NCBI GenBank assembly: GCA_964618075.1
Contig: CAZTZO010000033.1
Span: 1 to 12,768, forward strand
DNA: 12,768 nt
Direction: 5' to 3'
From: CAYTMY01 sp964618075
Lineage (GTDB): Bacteria; Bacillota; Clostridia; Eubacteriales; Anaerofustaceae
The translations under genes were made by a program, and so were the position numbers. The first letter of the stretch is position 1. Each line of letters begins with the position of its first letter. The notes beneath the pieces are model-generated. The model was not told the origin of the DNA. It saw only the letters and a list, made by a program, of their open reading frames with translations, and searched no databases. Below, one piece after another: positions 7,625-12,768 of the stretch.

Positions 7625-7639
7625 TGCTATGTTTCTCAA
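7611..7639 (-). promoter_or_regulatory. Promoter of M23 peptidase-bactofilin operon
   Basis: On the minus strand TTGAGA (7639-7634) is followed after exactly 17 bp by TATAAT (7616-7611). Both boxes are at or one base from consensus, so this is a strong sigma-A-type promoter. The predicted +1 is near 7604, leaving a ~28-nt leader to the TTG start. It lies after the end of asd and makes the operon independent of the upstream genes. Confidence 0.8.
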
Positions 7640-7694
7640 TGCATACAAGCCCAAAAAAATCAAAAATGTTACAATTTTGTTGAAAGTTTATTTC

Positions 7695-8696
7695 CTACTT
7701 GAAATATTCGTTAGCTATGAGCAACTCAGCTATCTGCACGGCGTTTGTCGCAGCGCCCTTTCTCAGGTTATCTGCCACTACCCATATATTCAGTCCGTTA
7801 TCAAGCGAAAAATCTCTTCTTATTCTGCCGACATAAACATTATCAGTGTCTGAAGCGGCAAGCTGAGTGGGATATACGCCGTTTGCGGTATCGTCCTGAA
7901 GCACAATATCTTTATCTTTGTTGTACATATCGAATATGTCTTTTATTTCGAAAGGTTTCTTTGTCTGAATGTTTATTGATTCGCCGTGACAGAAAAATAC
8001 AGGGACTCTTACCGTCGTAGCCGTAATCCTTAACGATGAATCGCCCATTATTTTGCGCGTTTCATTGACCATTTTCAATTCTTCCTTTGTATAACCGTTG
8101 TCGGTAAAATCGTCTATATGCGGTATACAGTTAAAGGCAATTGGGACGGGATAAAATTTAGGCTCTTTCCCCTTCACGCCGTCAGATAAGTCTGCTATTC
8201 CCTTGATACCGCTTCCTGAAACAGCCTGGTAGGTACTATATACTATTCTTTCAATTCCATATTTATCATAAATCGGCTTTAATGCTACGACAGCCTGTAT
8301 GGTAGAGCAATTCGGGTTTGCAATGATTCCCTTTGTTTTAAGTGCATCGGCAGGGTTGACCTCAGGCACGACCAAAGGCACGTTCTCGTCCATTCTAAAC
8401 GCAGATGAGTTGTCTATTACCACTACGCCATTATCGGCTGCTATGGGTGAAAACTTTAAGCTTGTTGAACCGCCTGCCGAAAAAAGCGCAAAATCAATGT
8501 CTTTATCAAAGGAATGCTCAGTAAGTTCCTCGACAGTATATTTTTTATTTAAAAATTCCACCTGTGTGCCTGCGGAACGCGCCGAAGCCATAGGGTAAAA
8601 ATTGTTTACAGGAATTTTTCGTTCCTCTAACACCTGCATCATTTTTCTTCCAACTACTCCTGTCGCACCTACGACAGCTACATTATATGTTCTCAT
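7695..8696 (-). CDS. asd: Aspartate-semialdehyde dehydrogenase
   Basis: Asd reduces aspartyl-4-phosphate to aspartate-semialdehyde with NADPH, the branch-point step toward lysine/diaminopimelate, threonine and methionine. The 333-residue protein has the nucleotide loop VVGATGVVG (8-16), the substrate-site segment DNSSAFRMD (95-103), and NPNCSTIQ with catalytic Cys130. SGSGIKG (160-166) follows, and RVPV is then followed by the catalytic base His237. Around that histidine the text is FFCHGESI, where many homologues have GHSES, a small variation that keeps the key residue. The ATG overlaps the E1-beta stop by 4 bases (ATGA), with AAGG 7 nt upstream, so it is translationally coupled to the TPP-enzyme genes. 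No convincing terminator follows. Confidence 0.96.
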   Translation of the reverse strand: MRTYNVAVVGATGVVGRKMMQVLEERKIPVNNFYPMASARSAGTQVEFLNKKYTVEELTEHSFDKDIDFALFSAGGSTSLKFSPIAADNGVVVIDNSSAFRMDENVPLVVPEVNPADALKTKGIIANPNCSTIQAVVALKPIYDKYGIERIVYSTYQAVSGSGIKGIADLSDGVKGKEPKFYPVPIAFNCIPHIDDFTDNGYTKEELKMVNETRKIMGDSSLRITATTVRVPVFFCHGESINIQTKKPFEIKDIFDMYNKDKDIVLQDDTANGVYPTQLAASDTDNVYVGRIRRDFSLDNGLNIWVVADNLRKGAATNAVQIAELLIANEYFK

Positions 8697-9669
8697 AATA
8701 TTTCCTTGACCGCCTTTATAATATCATCCGCATTGGCAACGCTGTTGCTTTCAAGCTGTTTTGAGTAAGCAATGGGCATTTCACAGCCGCATACTCTTTT
8801 TATCTTGATATTTTGAGAAGCAATAGTGCTGTTTTCTATTATTTCAGAAAGGATCTGTGCGCCGAAACCACCGAATGCCGGTGCGGCATGTGCGATTATT
8901 ACTCGCTTTGTTTTCATTGCCGAAGATAGTATCGCCTCTGTATCCAAAGGCTTAAGTGTCCTTAAATCAATAACCTCGGCGCTTATATTTTCATTCTTTA
9001 ATTTTTCAGAGGCCTGTATGCATGTGTTGACCATATTTGAATAAGAAATTATGGTTACGTCGCTTCCCTCGCATTTAATATCTGCTTTACCTATCGGAAT
9101 TGTATATTCACCTTCGGGAATGGGCATTTCACACTTGTATAGCAGCTTATGCTCCAAAAATATAACCGGTGCATCATCCCTGATAGCGCTTTTCAACAGT
9201 CCTTTTAAATCAGCGGAGCATGAAGGCGCAACGACCTTCAAGCCGGGAGTATTTAAAAACAAACTTTCAACAGACTGAGAATGCTGAGCAGCAGCTCCCG
9301 TGCCGTAGCATATCGGCGCACGCAGAACCATGGGTACCGTTATCTTGCCGCCGGACATAAAAGGAAGCTTTGCTGCATGGTTTACTATCGGGTCTATTGT
9401 AAGTGAAGTGAAATCTGCAAACATTATTTCTACAACAGGTCTTAAACCCATTATCGCCGCACCCACTGCCATACCCGTGAATGCAGTCTCGCTTATAGGA
9501 GTTTCAACGACGCNNNNNNNNNNCCGAACAGATTTATTAAGCCCTTAGTAACGCCGCAGCCGCCTCCGTATACGCCTACGTCCTCGCCGATTATCATGAC
9601 GTTTTCGTCACGCGCCATCTCTTCTTTTAGGGCCTCGTTAAGCGCATTTACGCCTGCCATCATTTTCAT
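8693..9669 (-). CDS. TPP-dependent 2-oxoacid/acetoin dehydrogenase E1 beta subunit, interrupted by assembly gap
   Basis: This is the beta chain of a transketolase-fold E1 that pairs with the alpha chain encoded just upstream. The N-terminal 48 codons (MKMMAGVNALNEAL..., IIGEDVGVYGG) read from ATG 9669 to the gap. After the gap come VVETPISETAF, GAAIMGLRPVVEI, GAAAQHSQS and LEHKLLY, typical of PdhB/AcoB beta chains, and a C-terminal transketolase domain with IDLRTLKPLD. With 10 Ns the two halves are in different frames; 8 missing bases would restore a normal ~324-residue protein. I therefore treat it as intact in the organism. AGGGGG lies 6 nt before the ATG, which overlaps the alpha stop by 4 bases. 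The substrate cannot be read from the sequence. Confidence 0.9.
9514..9523. other. Assembly gap (10 N) inside E1-beta gene
   Basis: The run of 10 N is a placeholder. Codon phase on both sides requires a true length of 3n+2. The family pattern FG-x-x-R-V before the TPISE motif predicts n=2, that is 8 bases: the last base of Gly, two whole codons and the first base of Arg. Confidence 0.9.
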
Positions 9670-10688
9670 TGTATGCCCCCTGAAAAAGGCAGTACGTAGC
9701 CAAGCGCAGTCTGAACGGATGTAAAATTGCTTTTATCCTTTGACTTGTTTATGCATATTTCGGCATTTTTGAGAGTTTCTTGTCTCTCATTTTCAAACAT
9801 TTCATTTAGCTTTTCTTTTGTAATTATATCCTGTTCGATAAGCTTTTGGGAATACCTTGTTATAGGACAAGAGCTTCTTTGAAGCATTTCTTCGTTAATA
9901 TCACGATAACATTTTTTATCGGAGCGGGAATGACCCGACAGACGATATGTTTTGACCTCGATAAAATACGGTTTGGTATTGTTTCTTATGTAATCGGCAG
10001 CCTCGCTTACGGCATTAAATACGCTTTCTATATCATTTCCGTCGACACTTACACTCTTTAAGCCGAACGCTTGTGCACGTTTTGCTATGCTTTGTGCGCC
10101 TACGAATTTTTGAGAAGAAGAGGATACGGCGTATTCGTTGTTTTCGCAGTAAAAAAGCATAGGAAGCTTAAGTACAACCGCTAAATTCATCGTTTCGAAC
10201 GTCATGCCCTGATTGGAGGCTCCGTCGCCAAACACACTTACGGCAATATTGCTTTGATGCTTATATTTTATAGAAAGTGCAATACCTGCGGATATGGGAA
10301 CTCCCGCGGCGACTACTCCGGTGCTGCACATATAATGCTTGTCCATATCGGCAAGATGCATCGATCCTCCAAGCCCCTTGCAGCAGCCGTCCTTTAAACC
10401 GAACATCTCAGCCCAAAACGCATACGGGCTGCACCCGCGCGCAAGGAAAAAGCCGTGTCCTCTGTGAGTTGCGGTTATCCAGTCGTTTTTATTTAAGGCG
10501 GCGCAAAGACCGACGTGCGAAGCCTCCTGCCCGATACACATATGGTTAGTACCGTGCAGAGCATTTATATTGTTTAATTGCTCGATTTTCTCTTCGCTCA
10601 CGCGAGAAAGGATCATTGTTTTCAACAGAACAATCCTTTCGGCTGAAGATAAATCGCCGAATGTTTTCAAAATGCTTCCCCCCGACAT
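9666..10688 (-). CDS. TPP-dependent 2-oxoacid/acetoin dehydrogenase E1 alpha subunit
   Basis: This is the alpha chain of the same E1, most like acetoin dehydrogenase AcoA and PdhA. In 340 residues it carries THRGHG (74-79), GGSMHLAD (107-114) and a complete TPP/Mg motif starting at GDGASNQG (154-161) and ending in ENN (182-184). YRLSGHSRSD, the conserved loop that contacts cofactor and partner chain, comes near residue 250. In known complexes E1 decarboxylates a 2-oxo compound and passes the acyl or aldehyde unit to lipoyl-E2; no E2 or E3 gene is in this window. The ATG at 10688 is only ~8 nt from the predicted +1. The alternative TTG at 10670, with six G (10683-10678) 7 nt upstream, may be the true start. 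The gene heads an operon with E1 beta and asd. Confidence 0.93.
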   Translation of the reverse strand: MSGGSILKTFGDLSSAERIVLLKTMILSRVSEEKIEQLNNINALHGTNHMCIGQEASHVGLCAALNKNDWITATHRGHGFFLARGCSPYAFWAEMFGLKDGCCKGLGGSMHLADMDKHYMCSTGVVAAGVPISAGIALSIKYKHQSNIAVSVFGDGASNQGMTFETMNLAVVLKLPMLFYCENNEYAVSSSSQKFVGAQSIAKRAQAFGLKSVSVDGNDIESVFNAVSEAADYIRNNTKPYFIEVKTYRLSGHSRSDKKCYRDINEEMLQRSSCPITRYSQKLIEQDIITKEKLNEMFENERQETLKNAEICINKSKDKSNFTSVQTALGYVLPFSGGIQ

Positions 10689-10702
10689 TCTTTTCGTTTC
10701 GT

Positions 10703-10730
10703 ATTATAGCATATGTATGTGATGTAACAA
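10703..10730 (-). promoter_or_regulatory. Promoter of E1 alpha/beta-asd operon
   Basis: On the minus strand TTGTTA (10730-10725), a 16-bp spacer and consensus TATAAT (10708-10703) with a TGn extension (TGC) are seen. The predicted +1 is near 10696. The ~8-nt leader to ATG 10688 compares with ~26 nt to TTG 10670, which favours the TTG start. Confidence 0.7.
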
Positions 10731-10768
10731 AAAGTTAGATAAAAATATGCTTTTTTTTACAATTTATT

Positions 10769-10796
10769 TTGATAAAATGATTTTATGCTCTATTCT
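10769..10796 (+). promoter_or_regulatory. Candidate promoter of SAF-domain oxidoreductase gene
   Basis: TTGATA (10769-10774), a 16-bp spacer and TATTCT (10791-10796) are reasonable matches to both boxes. The predicted +1 is about 10803, giving a ~44-nt leader to the ATG at 10847. It faces away from the E1 operon promoter across ~40 bp. Confidence 0.5.
10772..10786. repeat. 15-bp perfect palindrome in the SAF gene promoter spacer
   Basis: ATAAAAT-G-ATTTTAT is an exact inverted repeat that overlaps the -35 box and fills most of the spacer of the candidate promoter. It could be an operator. It contains only A/T apart from its centre, so a chance palindrome is a real alternative. Confidence 0.35.
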
Positions 10797-10832
10797 AAAA
10801 GTGTGTTTTTATTCCTAATTATCATAATATGC

Positions 10833-10849
10833 GGAGACTTGAAAAAATG
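10833..10849 (+). promoter_or_regulatory. SD deciding the SAF gene start
   Basis: GGAG (10833-10836) lies 10 nt before ATG 10847. The in-frame ATG at 10829 lies before this SD and has none of its own, so the shorter protein beginning MINLNKK is preferred. Confidence 0.6.
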
Positions 10850-12142
10850 ATAAATCTAAATAAAAAGCTAATTATGAGAAGCGAAAGCGGAAATACTATA
10901 AATGTAGCTGTAATAGGTATCGGACAAATGGGTAAGGGGCTTGTCAGTCAGATGAGTCTGATGAAGGGGATGAGACCCGCTATTTTGTGCGACCACACCG
11001 TCCAAAAGGCAATAGACGCATATATGCTTGCAAATATTTCAAAAGAGGATATTGTTACAGCAAATACCTACGATGAAGCTCAAAGGGCTGTAGAAAACGG
11101 AAAATTCGCTGTATGCGACGATTTTGAAACTGCAATAAAATGTTCGAGTATAGATGTTGTTGTAGACGCGACAGGATATACCGACGCAGGCGCGCTTATC
11201 GCTACTTGCGCCATACAAAACCATAAGCATATTGTGATGCTAAATGTCGAAACAGACGTTACAATAGGGCATATACTCAATTATAAGGCTAAAAAAGAGG
11301 GCGTGGTATATTCGGCTTCCTCCGGAGATGAGCCGGGCGCAGTAAAGGAATTGTATGATTTTGCAGAGGCGATAGGACTTGATATTCTTGTGATGGGAAA
11401 GGGCAAAAACAACAAGGTCGATATTGAGTGCAACCCGAATACCGTCTATAAGGAAGCTTTAAACAGGGGTATTGCGCCGAAAATGCTTGCAAGCTTCAAG
11501 GATGGAACCAAGACTATGGTGGAATTAACGTGTATGTCGAACTCCACGGGTTTCTTGCCTGATATACGTGGCGCGCACGGGGCGAAGGTCAATTTGGACA
11601 ATGTATGCGATATATTGAGATTGAAGGATGAAGGCGGAATATTAAATAATTATAAGGTCGTGGAATATACTGACGGGCTTGCTCCGGGGGTATTTATCAT
11701 AGTCACTACCGATTTACCTCAGATACATCACGAAATTCAATATCTTAAAATCGGAAAGGGCCCGAATTATATACTCTACAGACCATATCATTTAACAAGT
11801 CTTGAAACTCCCATAACCATTGCCAGAGCGGTCATATACAATGAAGCGAGTCTGTTTCAGCTTGACGGTGCGCCTGTCTCGGAAACGGTAACAATAGCTA
11901 AAAAAGACCTGCATAAGGGAGAAAAATTAGACGGAATTGGCGGCTTTTGCGTATACGGTACGATAGAAAAATATTCTATAGCAAAGAGCGAAAATTTTGT
12001 GCCGATAGGGCTTATAAATAAAAATACGACAGTTTTAAGGGATGTAAAAAAAGGACAGCTTATCACATATGCCGACATCAGCTTGGATGAAAGTTCGCCC
12101 GTGCTTCATTTAAGAAAACTACAGGAAAAAATAATAGGATAA
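10847..12142 (+). CDS. SAF-domain, homoserine-dehydrogenase-like NAD(P) oxidoreductase
   Basis: This 431-residue protein has an N-terminal Rossmann fold (VIGIGQMGKG, GxGxxG at 24-29; then DVVVDATGYTD and HKHIVMLNVE), a middle catalytic-like region (SASSGDEPGAVKELYDF, MGKGKNNKVD, LTCMSNSTGF) and a C-terminal SAF domain (~355-425). This is the architecture of COG4091, 'predicted homoserine dehydrogenase with SAF domain'. It differs from true Hom proteins, which lack SAF and often end in ACT. From memory, this broad group includes the Brucella DXR-like enzyme DRL, a 1-deoxy-xylulose-5-phosphate reductoisomerase; I cannot test how close this protein is. It is divergent from the E1-asd operon, so a linked pathway is plausible. 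The substrate is unknown. Confidence 0.85.
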   Translation: MINLNKKLIMRSESGNTINVAVIGIGQMGKGLVSQMSLMKGMRPAILCDHTVQKAIDAYMLANISKEDIVTANTYDEAQRAVENGKFAVCDDFETAIKCSSIDVVVDATGYTDAGALIATCAIQNHKHIVMLNVETDVTIGHILNYKAKKEGVVYSASSGDEPGAVKELYDFAEAIGLDILVMGKGKNNKVDIECNPNTVYKEALNRGIAPKMLASFKDGTKTMVELTCMSNSTGFLPDIRGAHGAKVNLDNVCDILRLKDEGGILNNYKVVEYTDGLAPGVFIIVTTDLPQIHHEIQYLKIGKGPNYILYRPYHLTSLETPITIARAVIYNEASLFQLDGAPVSETVTIAKKDLHKGEKLDGIGGFCVYGTIEKYSIAKSENFVPIGLINKNTTVLRDVKKGQLITYADISLDESSPVLHLRKLQEKIIG

Positions 12143-12155
12143 AGGGCAGAATATA

Positions 12156-12184
12156 TTGATATTATTTTTTCTTTAAGGTATAAT
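12156..12184 (+). promoter_or_regulatory. Strong promoter for small membrane protein gene
   Basis: TTGATA (12156-12161), exactly 17 bp of spacer, and consensus TATAAT (12179-12184) are present. The predicted +1 is ~12191, giving a ~21-nt leader that contains the TAGGAGG SD. Confidence 0.82.
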
Positions 12185-12211
12185 ACATAAGTATCGTTAG
12201 GAGGCTTAAAC

Positions 12212-12379
12212 ATGGATAATTGTGAAAAACATTCGGCTTGTTATATGGCTATTACTGTATCCGTCGTACTTATTACCACAGCATGTGCTTTGTGGATTCG
12301 CTCCAGAAACGATAAGAAAAAGCTGGGCGGACGACAGATCAGAGTGAATTATAAGTTCTCAAAAGAATTCGACGACTGA
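12212..12379 (+). CDS. Small single-pass membrane protein, 55 aa, unknown function
   Basis: I do not recognise this family. Expression signals are unusually good: a near-consensus promoter at 12156-12184 and TAGGAGG (12198-12204) 7 nt before ATG 12212. The protein has a short polar N-terminus with Cys4 and Cys10, one hydrophobic helix at about residues 11-29 (AITVSVVLITTAC..., with Cys25), then a basic stretch (RSRNDKKK) and a mixed-charge tail ending FSKEFDD. The positive-inside rule suggests the C-terminal tail is cytoplasmic. It is not a convincing lipoprotein, because the residue at -3 of Cys25 is Thr and there is no basic N-region. tRNA-Thr begins 23 bases after the stop, probably on the same transcript. 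Confidence 0.72.
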   Translation: MDNCEKHSACYMAITVSVVLITTACALWIRSRNDKKKLGGRQIRVNYKFSKEFDD

Positions 12380-12402
12380 ATAGACGCTTATCTTAAAAAT
12401 GT

Positions 12403-12478
12403 GCTGATGTGGCTCAGTTGGTAGAGCAATTGATTCGTAATCAATAGGTCGGGTGTTCGAATCACCCCATCAGCACCA
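12403..12478 (+). tRNA. tRNA-Thr (anticodon CGT)
   Basis: A full cloverleaf of 76 nt includes encoded CCA. The acceptor GCTGATG pairs with CATCAGC (12403-12409 with 12468-12474), D-arm GCTC/GAGC, anticodon stem ATTGA/TCAAT and T-arm GGGTG/CACCC with TTCGAAT loop. The anticodon loop TTCGTAA (12434-12440) gives anticodon CGT at 12436-12438, reading ACG (Thr). No clear promoter of its own lies in the 23 bases before it. Confidence 0.96.
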
Positions 12479-12495
12479 TAAACAAGTTCATTTAT

Positions 12496-12530
12496 GCCGT
12501 TTCCAATCGCGAAACGGCTTTTATTTTTTT
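12496..12530 (+). terminator. Intrinsic terminator after tRNA-Thr
   Basis: An 8-bp stem, GCCGTTTC (12496-12503) with GAAACGGC (12511-12518), has a 7-nt loop and is followed by TTTTATTTTTTT. It ends the small-protein/tRNA transcript. Confidence 0.9.
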
Positions 12531-12671
12531 TATCAGTTTCAATAAAGTATCAATAGTGATTAAATATTGTCAGCTTTTACATTCTGACCCGGTCACTTTG
12601 CAAAAAAAACAAAAATATAAGCGCTCGGTAAAGGATTTGCGCTGTGAATACAAATAGCTGATTGCTTATAT

Positions 12672-12703
12672 AAAAAAACGGCATATTAAAAGCCGTTTTT
12701 TTT
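12672..12703. terminator. Symmetric terminator before the window's right end
   Basis: AAAAAAACGGC (12672-12682) pairs with GCCGTTTTTTT (12692-12702) around a 9-nt loop, so both strands end in a T-run. It most likely serves the leftward gene ending at 12719. The 140 bases before it, from 12531, hold no gene that I can see. Confidence 0.85.
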
Positions 12704-12718
12704 GTTATATATGATATA

Positions 12719-12768
12719 TTATTTTTTTTCTTTCACGAACTTATCTATGGCATCGGCAGCTTTTTTAC
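12719..12768 (-). CDS. C-terminal end of a leftward gene (partial)
   Basis: On the minus strand the frame entering at the window edge reads KKAADAIDKFVKEKK and then stops at TAA (12721-12719), 16 bases before a terminator. The charged, Lys-rich, helical-looking tail and the terminator placement support a real gene end. Fifteen residues are too few to name the product. Confidence 0.5.
   Translation of the reverse strand, partial: KKAADAIDKFVKEKK

Noticed and set aside
7629..7694. Terminator after asd
   Set aside because: On the minus strand only a weak A/U stem of about 5 bp precedes a T-run; not convincing, so read-through into the M23 operon remains possible.
9514..9523. E1 beta as a pseudogene or frameshift
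   Set aside because: The phase break coincides with a fixed-size N placeholder, and both flanks are well conserved and in frame if 8 bases are missing.
7629..9548. Several plus-strand open frames of 70-100 codons between 7629 and 9548
   Set aside because: They lie opposite clear asd and E1-beta coding sequence, show no family motifs, and are antisense shadows.
12212..12379. Small protein as a lipoprotein
   Set aside because: Residues before Cys25 (TTAC) do not fit a lipobox at -3, and there is no positively charged N-region.
12585..12595. TGACC-C-GGTCA short palindrome
   Set aside because: Arms are only 5 bp, with no gene start or repeat partner nearby; not enough to claim a site.
1..12768. 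Mobile element, CRISPR array, phage or toxin-antitoxin content
   Set aside because: No transposase or integrase motifs, terminal repeats, regularly spaced repeats or toxin-like gene pairs were seen; gene content is chromosomal housekeeping and metabolism.

Overview
The window is AT-rich, dense DNA that looks like a draft or metagenome-assembled chromosome of a low-GC anaerobic Firmicute (Clostridia-like). This rests on recJ-apt, an arginine deiminase pair, a clostridial-style M23 peptidase-bactofilin pair, TTG starts with strong Shine-Dalgarno (SD) sequences and U-rich intrinsic terminators. A run of 10 Ns marks an assembly gap. No mobile element, CRISPR array or phage gene was seen. The species cannot be named from this sequence.

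Layout. Positions 1-423 (+) hold the 3' end of 23S rRNA and a complete 5S rRNA, the tail of an rRNA operon. Positions 473-3395 (+) hold recJ and apt, one base apart and closed by a hairpin terminator. A small PspC-domain gene (3518-3739, -) diverges from arcA-arcB (3882-6064, +), the first two enzymes of the arginine deiminase route; no arcC or arcD is present. A shared hairpin terminator separates arcB from a convergent bactofilin gene, which lies downstream of a membrane-anchored M23/LytM peptidase (6118-7576, -). The promoter of that pair carries a perfect 25-bp palindrome on its -10 box.

Positions 7695-10688 (-) hold a three-gene operon with two 4-base ATGA overlaps: TPP-dependent E1 alpha, E1 beta (interrupted by the N gap) and aspartate-semialdehyde dehydrogenase. 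It diverges from a SAF-domain, homoserine-dehydrogenase-like oxidoreductase (10847-12142, +). This E1 alpha/beta-asd // SAF oxidoreductase group has no E2, E3 or lipoylation gene beside it and is the part of the window most likely to hold unfamiliar biochemistry. The right end has a 55-residue Cys-containing membrane protein with an excellent promoter and SD, tRNA-Thr(CGT) 23 bases downstream, two terminators, and the last codons of a leftward gene cut by the window edge.

How the parts relate: most transcription units are housekeeping (ribosome, DNA repair, purine salvage, arginine breakdown, cell-wall shape). Several start sites were moved from the longest possible ORF: recJ begins after the 5S gene, probably on a leaderless mRNA; arcA and the M23 gene start at TTG; apt, arcB and the SAF gene start downstream of the longest reading.
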